A stretch of DNA of 64,000 nucleotides from Emergencia timonensis (lineage in GTDB: Bacteria > Bacillota > Clostridia > Peptostreptococcales > Anaerovoracaceae): assembly GCF_900086585.1 (NCBI RefSeq), contig NZ_FLKM01000008.1:372001-436000 (forward strand). Reading direction: 5' to 3'. The number at the start of each line of letters is the position of its first letter. The first letter of the stretch is position 1. A program made the position numbers and the translations under genes. Positions 1 to 7,802 of this stretch are shown here, one piece after another. A model generated the notes under the pieces. It made no database searches. It was not told where the DNA came from and saw only the letters and a list, made by a program, of their open reading frames with translations.

Positions 1-136
1 CAGCTGCCTCTCTCAGCGTTTCTTGAACTGCTCCTGGACATCCAGAACAGGGCAGCCCATGGTTTTCGAATAGGACTTCCAGTCTATCGTCCAGATCCAA
101 AATCTCACATACTTTCATGTCTTCCGTAATCTTCAT
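1..136 (-). CDS. DUF1858 domain protein, C-terminus outside window
   Basis: The ATG lies at 136-134 and the frame stays open to the window edge, so only the first 45 residues are visible. They begin MKITEDMKVCEILDLDDRLE and contain a CSGCPG motif, giving two cysteines spaced CxxC. DUF1858 is a short redox-disulfide-type domain found in anaerobes, often beside hybrid-cluster or Fe-S proteins. Its exact function is not established. The gene lies 14 bp downstream of dnaB on the same strand and is probably transcribed with it. GGGTGA before the ATG is a plausible ribosome binding site. The family call rests on the N-terminal pattern alone. Confidence 0.7.
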   Translation of the reverse strand, partial: MKITEDMKVCEILDLDDRLEVLFENHGLPCSGCPGAVQETLREAA

Positions 137-150
137 TGTATTCACCCTTC

Positions 151-1467
151 TTACGCTTTATCGCTGAACTTGGTATATCTGGCGACCCAGGTTAAATCAA
201 AGGTTTCTGTGGAACCACTTCTGTGTTTCGCCAAATTGACTTCACATACGCCCGGTTTTTCTGAATCCTCCGGGTTATAGTAATCATCTCGGTACAGGAA
301 CATGACCATGTCAGCATCCTGCTCTATGGAGCCGGATTCTCTAAGGTCAGAGAGAACCGGTCTATGGTTTGGCCTCTGTTCTGGCGCTCGGGATAGCTGA
401 GACAATACGATAACGGGACAATCCATTTCCCTGGCCAACAATTTCAGATATCTGGATAACGTACTGATTTCCTGCTGCCTGCTGTCCGACTTGCCGTCAG
501 CCTTCATCAGCTGCAGATAGTCAATAATGACCAAATCTAAGCCCTTCTCCGCTTTCAGCCGTCTGCACTTATTCTTCATCTCCAGAATGCTGACGCCAGG
601 GGTATCGTCAATATGTATGTTGGTTTTGGAAAGAGAGTCCAACGCCATGTTAATTCTCTCCCAATCATTCCTCTCTATATTGCCAGTTTTCAATTTCTGC
701 ATTTCTACTCTCGACTCCATAGCAAGGAGTCTCTGGCCCAGCTGTGCTTTTGCCATCTCCAAGCTGAAAATCAAAACAGTAGCTCCCGATTTAACGGCCG
801 CATTTTGCGCGATGTTCAATACGAAAGCAGTCTTACCCATAGCAGGTCTGGCCGCTACGATTACTAAGTCGGATTTTTGAAAACCAGAAGTCAACTCGTC
901 AAGACGTTTAAAGCCCGTTGCCAATCCGATTACCTGCCCCTGTGTCTGAATCGCTTTGTCTATCATAGCCACATTTTCAAGAAGTACTTCTTTAATCGGC
1001 GCATAATCACTGCCCTGCCTCTGCTGTGCGATTTCAAAGATTCCCTTTTCAGCATAGTCAAGGATTTCTGATGGAGCCATTTCTTCTTCGAAACTTTTTT
1101 CCCTAATGTCTTCTGCAGTTTTAATCAGCTGCCGCATCGAAGCCTTCTCTGCAACGATTTTAGCATATTCCGCTGCGTTCGCCGTTGAAGGCGCTTCTGA
1201 AGACAGTGTGGCAACATAGGCTCTGCCTCCTACCATCTCCAAAGACTTTCTCTTTTTCAGATCTTCGCAGACTGTAACAATGTCGACGGAGACGTTGTTT
1301 CGAAAGAGGTCCATCATGACGGTAAAAATTTCTTTATGGGCGGCATCATAAAAATCGTCCGGTTTCACGACATCAATCACGTCCGCTAGGGCGTCTTTAC
1401 TCAGCATCGCTGATCCTAAAACTGATTTTTCAGCCTCTGTATTATGTGGTGGAATTTTTTCAACCAT
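151..1467 (-). CDS. dnaB: Replicative DNA helicase DnaB
   Basis: This 438-residue protein is full length for the family. An N-terminal DnaB domain starts at PHNTEAEKSVLGSAML. A RecA-like ATPase core follows, with Walker A ARPAMGKTAF near residue 207 and Walker B-type LVIIDYLQLM near 315. DnaB is the hexameric helicase that unwinds DNA at the replication fork and recruits primase. It lies in the gdpP-rplI-dnaB group that is common near the origin in Firmicutes. No inteins or frameshifts are seen. Confidence 0.97.
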   Translation of the reverse strand: MVEKIPPHNTEAEKSVLGSAMLSKDALADVIDVVKPDDFYDAAHKEIFTVMMDLFRNNVSVDIVTVCEDLKKRKSLEMVGGRAYVATLSSEAPSTANAAEYAKIVAEKASMRQLIKTAEDIREKSFEEEMAPSEILDYAEKGIFEIAQQRQGSDYAPIKEVLLENVAMIDKAIQTQGQVIGLATGFKRLDELTSGFQKSDLVIVAARPAMGKTAFVLNIAQNAAVKSGATVLIFSLEMAKAQLGQRLLAMESRVEMQKLKTGNIERNDWERINMALDSLSKTNIHIDDTPGVSILEMKNKCRRLKAEKGLDLVIIDYLQLMKADGKSDSRQQEISTLSRYLKLLAREMDCPVIVLSQLSRAPEQRPNHRPVLSDLRESGSIEQDADMVMFLYRDDYYNPEDSEKPGVCEVNLAKHRSGSTETFDLTWVARYTKFSDKA

Positions 1468-1484
1468 TATTTGACTCCCTTAGC

Positions 1485-1928
1485 CTAATCTGTGATTTCC
1501 ACACTCAGCTTTCCCACCACCTCGGGATAAAGCTTAACATCTACAGTAAATTTTCCTATATTTTTAATCGGATTGCCGATTTGAATTTTCTTCTTATCGA
1601 GGGTAATCCCGGTCTGTTCTTTTGCAGCCTCCGCGATGTCTTTTGAGGTAATCGAGCCGAACAGTTTGCCGCCCTCCCCTGACTTGGTCTTGATGACAAC
1701 TTTTGCATTTTCTAATGCAGCCGCTACTTTTTCTGCCGCAGCTTTGTCGTCCGCTTTTTTCTGCGCTTGTAGTTCTTTCTGTTTTTCCAGATTTCTGATG
1801 TTGCCGTCGGTAGCCTCTGTGGCATAACCTTTCGGCAGCAGCATATTTCTCGCATAACCGTCACTGACCTTAACTACTTCACCAGCTTTGCCAGTGCCTT
1901 TTACGTCTCTATTTAAAATTACAATCAT
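1485..1928 (-). CDS. rplI: Ribosomal protein bL9
   Basis: This 147-residue protein has the typical bL9 length. The N-terminal rRNA-binding lobe carries the family signature VSDGYARNMLLPKGYA. A long Lys/Ala-rich connecting helix (about residues 45-75) leads to the C-terminal lobe. It binds 23S rRNA at the base of the L1 stalk. It lies 17 bp upstream of dnaB and 11 bp downstream of gdpP in an apparent operon. A GGAGGTAATAAG ribosome binding site precedes the ATG. Confidence 0.97.
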   Translation of the reverse strand: MIVILNRDVKGTGKAGEVVKVSDGYARNMLLPKGYATEATDGNIRNLEKQKELQAQKKADDKAAAEKVAAALENAKVVIKTKSGEGGKLFGSITSKDIAEAAKEQTGITLDKKKIQIGNPIKNIGKFTVDVKLYPEVVGKLSVEITD

Positions 1929-1939
1929 CTTATTACCTC

Positions 1940-3694
1940 CTATTTGTTATTTACGATCTCTAATACTTTCTCTATCACTTCCTCAGGGCTGCAGTTTACT
2001 TGCGCCCCGGCTGTCGTTAGATGGCCGCCGCCGCCCAGTTTCTCCATGATGACTTGTACATTCAGTTCACCGAGGGATCTGGCACTGATGACAGTCTGGC
2101 CCTTTTCCGTTCGCCCTGCAACAAAGGATGCCTTTACATCTTTGATATTCAGCAGTTCGTCGGCAACCTGAGAGTTAATGACTTGAGCGTCTTCGTTCCA
2201 GCCTTCGCAGACTGACGTTGCAATGCCATTGCCGCAGAATTCTGCTGCCGCAATACACTTTGCCCGCACTTTAAAGGTTTCCATATCTGTCTGAAAAAAT
2301 CTTTTTACTTCTGTTGTATCTGCTCCAGCCCTGCGGAGCCAAGCTGCTGCTTCAAAGGTTCTGACGCCTGTTTTTACTGCAAATCTGTTGGTATCTATGG
2401 TAATGCCGCCAAGCAAAGCCTCCGCCTCTAATTTAATCAGCGTCTTTTTTGGCGCGGCATATTGCAATATTTCGCTCACTAATTCTGACGCGGAAGACGC
2501 ATAAGATTCTATATAGGATAAAACAGGATTAGCCACGCAGTCTTCTGCCCGCCGGTGGTGATCGATCACAACGATCCTGTCGGTCAGTTCTAATAAATTC
2601 GCATTCTCTGCATAACTAGGTCTGTGCGTATCCACCATAATCACCAGTGTGTCTTTATCTGTCAGACTCTCTGCTTTTTTGTGGTTGATGAAATTATAAT
2701 TTTCGCTTTCCTTTGCCTGTTTATAAATAGCCTGTAAGGAATCATTGATATCATTGAGTACAATATACGCATCACGTCCATACATAACGCACATACGATA
2801 AATGCCGAGAGATGCGCCAAAGCAGTCCATATCCGGATGGGCATGACCCATAATTATGACTCGATTTGATTGATCGATCAACTGTTTTAACGCATGGGCA
2901 ACTACTCTGGACTTGCCTTTATTGCCCTTCTCAACAGTCTGCATCTTTCCGCCGTAATACTCGATCTTGCTCATTCTTTTGATGACCGCCTGATCCCCGC
3001 CCCGGCCCAAAGCCAGGTCCAAAGCTGCAGTGGCATATTCTTCTGTTGTCACAAGATTTTTCCCGCCTATGCCGATTCCAATACTCAGGCTCATTGGAAA
3101 ATCTGCTTCTGTCTCAATCTGTCTTACATCGTCCAATATAGAAAATTTGCTTTCGATCATACCGTCCACATATGCATTTTGAAAGTACATGATATACTGG
3201 GTGTCTTTCATCTTATTGATTGATGCGTTGATTTTCGCTGCCCACTTTCTGATGGTCTTATCTACTTCTGCAGAAATGGTCATGCTCTTCTCTGGGGACG
3301 TGCTGGCAATTAATTCGTCATAATTGTCAATATTGATTTTCCCCACACAGGTTTTTTCATCATTATATCGATCTTTCAGATTTTCATAGTTGGTCACGTC
3401 ATAGAAGAAGACCAGTAAATTGGCTTCTTCATCCTCCCCTACTTTGTTGATTAACAATCTGAATTGTTTTCCGTTTCTCTCCAGCATATAATACATGTCG
3501 TTTTCAACATCTGCATAGATATCCGATACTTTGATGCCTGTGAGAGCAAAAAAATCCGCATCTTCAATTCCATCATAAATAAACACTTCGCTGATGTGAT
3601 CATTTGCTCTGACAACTTTGCCATTGCTGTTGACGATGCACATCGGCAGTGGAATGTATGACGATATTAACTTCCCAAATAATGTTTCTGACAT
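1940..3694 (-). CDS. gdpP: GdpP-like cyclic-di-AMP phosphodiesterase without membrane anchor
   Basis: This 584-residue protein has a PAS-like domain (about 15-85), a degenerate GGDEF-like domain (about 100-260), a DHH domain with GHAHPDMDCFGAS, MVDTHRP and VVIDHHRR motifs, and a C-terminal DHHA1 domain with GGGGHLTTAGA. These are the metal- and substrate-binding signatures of GdpP/YybT enzymes, which hydrolyse c-di-AMP. The oddity is at the N-terminus. GdpP of Bacillus has two transmembrane helices before the PAS domain, but here the protein begins at the PAS domain. An in-frame TAA lies one codon before the ATG and GAGGAA sits at ribosome-binding distance, so the start is not misplaced. The enzyme should therefore be cytosolic unless another protein anchors it. 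Confidence 0.93.
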   Translation of the reverse strand: MSETLFGKLISSYIPLPMCIVNSNGKVVRANDHISEVFIYDGIEDADFFALTGIKVSDIYADVENDMYYMLERNGKQFRLLINKVGEDEEANLLVFFYDVTNYENLKDRYNDEKTCVGKINIDNYDELIASTSPEKSMTISAEVDKTIRKWAAKINASINKMKDTQYIMYFQNAYVDGMIESKFSILDDVRQIETEADFPMSLSIGIGIGGKNLVTTEEYATAALDLALGRGGDQAVIKRMSKIEYYGGKMQTVEKGNKGKSRVVAHALKQLIDQSNRVIIMGHAHPDMDCFGASLGIYRMCVMYGRDAYIVLNDINDSLQAIYKQAKESENYNFINHKKAESLTDKDTLVIMVDTHRPSYAENANLLELTDRIVVIDHHRRAEDCVANPVLSYIESYASSASELVSEILQYAAPKKTLIKLEAEALLGGITIDTNRFAVKTGVRTFEAAAWLRRAGADTTEVKRFFQTDMETFKVRAKCIAAAEFCGNGIATSVCEGWNEDAQVINSQVADELLNIKDVKASFVAGRTEKGQTVISARSLGELNVQVIMEKLGGGGHLTTAGAQVNCSPEEVIEKVLEIVNNK

Positions 3695-3824
3695 TTTTTA
3701 TTCCTCTTAATTAAACAGCTGTTCATAGCAATCATTTATAATATACCACGAAAGCCGCAGACTTAAGTGTAGTTTTTGTGATAATACAGTGCAGTCTATT
3801 CCTATAGTATACCATATTTTCGCT

Positions 3825-4349
3825 CTAATTCCAAAAGCTTTTCTCTTTTACGGAGAGCTGTCCTCCGCATTTTGAACACCTGTAGTTTCCTGGTTCTTTT
3901 ACGACCCTGCTTTTTTTCATTCTATACCCAGTATTCCCGCATTTGGTACATCTTATTTCGTATCTATATGGCTTCTCTCGTCCATCGTCAAGTGTCGGTA
4001 TTTCTGCCGTCGTCCTGATATGGTAGCCATAAATATTGTTTACCCTGGCAGCGAGAGATTTCCATTTCTGTCCATGATTGAGACAGCCTTTGCAGGTATG
4101 CAATAACTCGTGATGAATGATTTCTTTAATTCTTTGATCGGTTTCACCTTCTAGTATCGTCGAGATTTCTATTTCAAACTTTTCAACGCCCCGATTTACT
4201 GTTCTTTTACAACAGCCCAATCTGCGTTTTGCCCTACTGTTGGCTTTAATGCCTGTAATGCTTTCTGCGGGAAAAATATTAATTTTATGTAGTTCTTCTA
4301 TTGCTTCCCGCATCAATTTTTCTAATCTGTCATGATATGTGTTTTTCAT
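3825..4349 (-). CDS. SprT-like zinc metalloprotease-domain protein
   Basis: This 174-residue protein contains a HELLH zinc-protease motif near residue 80, followed by a Cys-containing segment (TCKGC). The C-terminal zinc ribbon has two CxxC pairs (RCTKCGNTG and RCSKCGG). This layout matches the SprT-like/WSS-type family, whose eukaryotic members (Spartan) cut DNA-protein crosslinks; bacterial roles are poorly known. It stands between parB and gdpP on the same strand with about 100-bp gaps on both sides, so it may have its own promoter. The ATG follows a weak purine-rich site. Confidence 0.82.
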   Translation of the reverse strand: MKNTYHDRLEKLMREAIEELHKINIFPAESITGIKANSRAKRRLGCCKRTVNRGVEKFEIEISTILEGETDQRIKEIIHHELLHTCKGCLNHGQKWKSLAARVNNIYGYHIRTTAEIPTLDDGREKPYRYEIRCTKCGNTGYRMKKSRVVKEPGNYRCSKCGGQLSVKEKSFWN

Positions 4350-4427
4350 TTTTACTTCTCATATAATACTTGTCTATATCGTGAGACAAGTAATGCCCCT
4401 TGGCAGAGGCATTAAATAATCTGTTTA

Positions 4428-4443
4428 TGTTTCATGTGAAACA
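4428..4443. promoter_or_regulatory. parS: parS-like site (one mismatch) downstream of parB
   Basis: TGTTTCATGTGAAACA matches the parS consensus TGTTTCACGTGAAACA except for C to T at the eighth base. It lies only 4 bp beyond the end of parB (stop at 4448-4450). ParB/Spo0J binds such sites and spreads along the DNA to seed the partition complex. A perfect copy lies about 1.8 kb away at 6207. Confidence 0.8.
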
Positions 4444-4447
4444 ACTT

Positions 4448-5347
4448 CTATAGTTCCACTGATTTCAACAGTTCGATCAAACGGTTCAGTTCATCGACAC
4501 TGTAATATTCTAGTTGAATCGTTCCCTTCTTGCCTTTTTGATTGATTGAGACTTTCGTACCATATAGGTTCTTCAGTTCACTCTCAACGTGTATGGTATC
4601 GGGGCTTTTTGCTTTTTTTGCAGCTTTCTTTTTTGGCTTTCCTGCTGCCGCCGCCAACTCTTCTACTTTTCTAACAGATAGACCTTCTTCGATAATTTTT
4701 CGGCAAAGGTCTGCCTGCAGTTTTTTATCTTCAATGTTAATCAACGCTCGCGCATGACCTGTAGTCATCTTACCTTCTGTAACGAAGTTCTGAATTTCCT
4801 TCGGTAATTTTAGAAGCCGCAGGGCGTTAGTGATGTATGGTCTGCTTTTACTGACGCTTTTCGATACCTCTTCCTGTGTTAAGCCGTAGGTTTTAATCAT
4901 CTGATTCAGCCCTTCCGCCTCTTCGATAGGATTTAGGTCTTCTCTCTGCATATTTTCAATAATAGCAATGAGCATATTTTCCTCATCAGTAAAATCTCTG
5001 ATCAAGCAAGGGACTTCTTTTAGTTCTGCCTTTCTCGCAGCGCGCCATCTTCGCTCCCCTGCGACAATTTCATATCCTACTCTGTTTTTCCTAACAACTA
5101 AAGGTTGTATGATGCCGTGTTCGATGATAGATGCCGATAACTCCGCAATCTTTTCTTCATCAAACACCTTTCGCGGTTGATTTTCATTTGGTTTGATATT
5201 ATTGATATCGATATATATTACAGAATTTCCTTCAACCGGTTTTTCCGCAATCACTTCTTTTTCTGGTTCCACCACTGGAGCTTGATCTGCGAACAAAGCA
5301 TCTAAGCCTCTGCCTAACCCTCTGTTCTTTGCTTTTGCCGCTGCCAT
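4448..5347 (-). CDS. parB: Chromosome partition protein ParB (Spo0J)
   Basis: This 299-residue protein has a short basic N-terminal ParA-interacting segment with LGRGLDALF, the ParB/Srx CTPase domain with GERRWRAARKA, a helix-turn-helix DNA-binding domain (GLTQEEVSKSVSKSRPYITN) and a C-terminal dimerisation domain. It binds parS, clamps DNA using CTP and loads SMC. Its ATG shares an A with the parA stop codon (TAATG), so the two genes are translationally coupled. Two parS-type sites flank the parA-parB pair. Confidence 0.96.
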   Translation of the reverse strand: MAAAKAKNRGLGRGLDALFADQAPVVEPEKEVIAEKPVEGNSVIYIDINNIKPNENQPRKVFDEEKIAELSASIIEHGIIQPLVVRKNRVGYEIVAGERRWRAARKAELKEVPCLIRDFTDEENMLIAIIENMQREDLNPIEEAEGLNQMIKTYGLTQEEVSKSVSKSRPYITNALRLLKLPKEIQNFVTEGKMTTGHARALINIEDKKLQADLCRKIIEEGLSVRKVEELAAAAGKPKKKAAKKAKSPDTIHVESELKNLYGTKVSINQKGKKGTIQLEYYSVDELNRLIELLKSVEL

Positions 5348-6120
5348 TATTTATCTTCCTCCCATTCAAGAAACTCCTCAGCAAAATCCTTATATGCCTC
5401 CGCACCTTTTGATTTAGGATCGTACTCAGTAATGGCCATACCAAAACTCGGCGCCTCTGCCAATCGAATATTTCTCGGGATAACAGTGGAATACACCTTT
5501 GAACCAAAGTATTTTTTCACCTCTTGTACAACTTGCACAGAAAGGTTCGTTCTGCCGTCAAACATACTCAGTATGACGCCTTCTATCTCAAGTTCTTTAT
5601 TTAAATTCTTCTTTACCAATTCTATGGTGCTGACCAACTGGCTTACCCCTTCCAGCGCATAAAATTCACACTGAATCGGTATGAGCACGCTTTCCACTGC
5701 GGTCAGAGAATTAATAGTCAATAAACCCAAAGAAGGAGGACAATCAATAAATATGTAGTCGTAATCATCTTTTACCTTCTGTATGGATTTTCTCAATCTT
5801 GCTTCTCTGCCCTCTATCTCCACCATTTCAATTTCCGCACCAGCCAGGTCTACACTTGCCGGTATAATGTCCAGATTATCTATTCCCGTATGCATTACTG
5901 CTTTTTTTGTATCAAAATTATCCTCAATCAGCAAGTCATACACCGTGTAAGGAAGATCTTTTTTTGAAATTCCTATACCACTAGTCGTATTACCTTGGGG
6001 ATCGATATCAAGCATTAATATTTTTTTATTCTTCATCGCCAGGCTAGCACCTAAATTTATATTAGTTGTCGTTTTTCCTACTCCGCCCTTTTGATTGAAT
6101 ATTGCTATTGCCTTTCCCAA
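5347..6120 (-). CDS. parA: Chromosome partition ATPase ParA (Soj)
   Basis: This 257-residue protein starts MGKAIAIFNQKGGVGKTTT. This is the deviant Walker A box of the ParA/MinD family, with the signature lysine before GVGKT. The Walker A' and B segments (LMLDIDPQGN and YIFIDCPPSLGLL) follow. As Soj it drives origin segregation together with ParB and regulates DnaA activity. It lies between noc and parB; the perfect parS lies 87 bp upstream of its start codon. Confidence 0.97.
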   Translation of the reverse strand: MGKAIAIFNQKGGVGKTTTNINLGASLAMKNKKILMLDIDPQGNTTSGIGISKKDLPYTVYDLLIEDNFDTKKAVMHTGIDNLDIIPASVDLAGAEIEMVEIEGREARLRKSIQKVKDDYDYIFIDCPPSLGLLTINSLTAVESVLIPIQCEFYALEGVSQLVSTIELVKKNLNKELEIEGVILSMFDGRTNLSVQVVQEVKKYFGSKVYSTVIPRNIRLAEAPSFGMAITEYDPKSKGAEAYKDFAEEFLEWEEDK

Positions 6121-6194
6121 TGTTTTTCCTCCTGCTAAATTTTTTGCTACAATTTATTATATATTATTACGACACATTTTACCACAGTTTTGAC

Positions 6195-6234
6195 AAAAAT
6201 AAAGGATGTTTCACGTGAAACATCCTTTATTTTT
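6195..6234. promoter_or_regulatory. parS: Perfect parS inside a 40-bp palindrome at the end of noc
   Basis: The core TGTTTCACGTGAAACA at 6207-6222 equals the parS consensus. The symmetry extends well past it: bases 6195-6214 and 6215-6234 form a perfect 20+20-bp inverted repeat. The noc stop codon (6211-6213) falls inside the palindrome. Read on the minus strand, the RNA can form a stable hairpin with A-rich and U-rich flanks. The site may therefore also end or weaken noc transcription before parA. The parS call is secure; the terminator role is inference. Confidence 0.92.
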
Positions 6235-7005
6235 AGGAATAACAATTTTTACTTCCATATATTCGCCTTTGTCCTCTTCGAATATTTTGGTATTTTCTTC
6301 CATTTCATGAATTTGAGCAAAGGCTTTTTTAATTGTGTTCATGTATATCTTGTAGCTTATGTAATTGATTTTGTGGCTCCTCCGAACCTCTGCCTCTTCT
6401 CTGCTGAGAAATTCTTCAACCAGCTTTTCTGTCTGTTTGACATTGAGATTATTTGCAATGACTCTTTGGAGCACTTTTTCCCTAATGTTTGCATCCTCAA
6501 TTTTTAATAACGCTCGCGCGTGGCGTTCTGTCAACTTTGCTTCTATCAGTTTTTCTTGAATATCAGGCGGTAAAGTCAAAATCCGCAGTTTATTTGATAT
6601 GGTCGACTGCCTTTTGCCAATTTTTGATGCTAACTCCCCTTGCGTCAAACCAAAGTCATCAATTAACCTCTTATAGGCGTAAGCTTCTTCAATAAAACTG
6701 AGATTTTCTCTCTGCACATTTTCAACCACTGCTATTAGCGCAGCATCTTTATCTCCAAAATCCTTAATCAGAGCTGGAATCTTTGACAGCCCGGCTAACC
6801 TTGCAGCTCTCAGCCTTCTCTCTCCTGCAATCAGGAAATAGCATCCGTTCTTATCTTTTTTGACAATAATCGGCTGTAAAACACCATATTCTGCAATAGA
6901 ATTTTTTAAATCCATCAGCTCCTCTTCTGCAAAAAACTTTCTAGGCTGATCTGGATTTGCACACACTGAGTCTATTGGTAACTCAATACTTTTCCTTTGT
7001 AACAT
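6211..7005 (-). CDS. noc: Nucleoid occlusion protein Noc (ParB family)
   Basis: This ParB paralogue has 264 residues when started at the ATG at 7005, which follows a strong GGGGGG ribosome binding site. The frame is open further upstream, but that extension lacks a good start. Features include the CTPase-domain GERRLRAARLA box and an HTH with LTQGELASKIGKRQSTISN. Its position directly downstream of rsmG and upstream of parA is the Bacillus noc position. That supports Noc (a division inhibitor that binds NBS sites) over a second Spo0J. A Noc-binding-like site lies about 40 bp upstream of the start. Confidence 0.85.
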   Translation of the reverse strand: MLQRKSIELPIDSVCANPDQPRKFFAEEELMDLKNSIAEYGVLQPIIVKKDKNGCYFLIAGERRLRAARLAGLSKIPALIKDFGDKDAALIAVVENVQRENLSFIEEAYAYKRLIDDFGLTQGELASKIGKRQSTISNKLRILTLPPDIQEKLIEAKLTERHARALLKIEDANIREKVLQRVIANNLNVKQTEKLVEEFLSREEAEVRRSHKINYISYKIYMNTIKKAFAQIHEMEENTKIFEEDKGEYMEVKIVIPKNKGCFT

Positions 7006-7045
7006 ATAATCCCCCCTGCACCTTTTCTTAAATACAGAATAACAC

Positions 7046-7059
7046 TTTTCCCGGGTAAT
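7046..7059. promoter_or_regulatory. Noc-binding-site-like palindrome upstream of noc
   Basis: TTTTCCCGGGTAAT differs at two positions from the Bacillus Noc box ATTTCCCGGGAAAT and keeps the central CCCGGG. It lies in the 91-bp rsmG-noc gap, about 40 bp before the noc start, where an autoregulatory site could sit. This rests on a single short match. Confidence 0.45.
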
Positions 7060-7096
7060 TGAACACAAAAAATCCTACAAAAAAACCCATAAATAT

Positions 7097-7801
7097 TCAA
7101 TTTATGGGCTCTTTCGCTGGAGTTCCTGCTTTTCTAGGATATTTCGCAGGTGTTTCCTTTATTTTTTCAATTACTATGATATTATGATCAAAATCAACAA
7201 GATTTACTGCTTCAATTCTGCGTAGCTTACCGCCTAATATCTTTATGGCCTTTTCCGCCTGTCCCATCTCTTTTTCTGCATCTGGACCCTTATAGGCCAG
7301 GAGAAAACCTCCGACTCTGACAAAAGGCAGACAGTATTCAGTTAAAACACTCATATTTGCCACTGCTCTGGATACACAAAGATCAAACTTTTCCCGATAA
7401 TCTCTGTTTCTAGCTAGTTCCTCTGCTCTGCCATGAACAGTAGTGACGTTATCCAGCCCTATAGAGGCCGTCAAATCGTCTATCACCTTCAGCCGTTTAT
7501 GAAGAGAATCTGCTAACACAAATTCCTTGTCCTGCCCTATGATCGCTAGAGGCACTCCCGGAAAACCCGCTCCTGTTCCGATATCAATGACCGATTCTGC
7601 ATTGACGTATTCGGGAAAATTGCAGCAGAGAATAGAATCAACAAAGTGTTTGATAATAAAGTCTTCACGCTCCTTGATTGCCGTCAAATTTATCTTTTCA
7701 TTCCAGAGCAGAATGCCTTCCATATATTTTTCATACTGTTCTAAAATAGCTTCATCTTCTGGTATATGCAGTTTGCCAAATGCTTCTTTTAACTTTTTCA
7801 T
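7097..7801 (-). CDS. rsmG: 16S rRNA (guanine527-N7)-methyltransferase RsmG
   Basis: This 234-residue protein has the family landmarks: LLWNEKINLTAI near residue 32, the SAM-binding DIGTGAGFPGVPLAI loop near residue 72 and CVSRAVANM near residue 142. It methylates G527 of 16S rRNA with S-adenosylmethionine. It lies one base pair downstream of mnmG in the conserved mnmE-mnmG-rsmG order. The C-terminal tail (PAKYPRKAGTPAKEP) is typical. Confidence 0.96.
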   Translation of the reverse strand: MKKLKEAFGKLHIPEDEAILEQYEKYMEGILLWNEKINLTAIKEREDFIIKHFVDSILCCNFPEYVNAESVIDIGTGAGFPGVPLAIIGQDKEFVLADSLHKRLKVIDDLTASIGLDNVTTVHGRAEELARNRDYREKFDLCVSRAVANMSVLTEYCLPFVRVGGFLLAYKGPDAEKEMGQAEKAIKILGGKLRRIEAVNLVDFDHNIIVIEKIKETPAKYPRKAGTPAKEPIN

Positions 7802-7802
7802 T

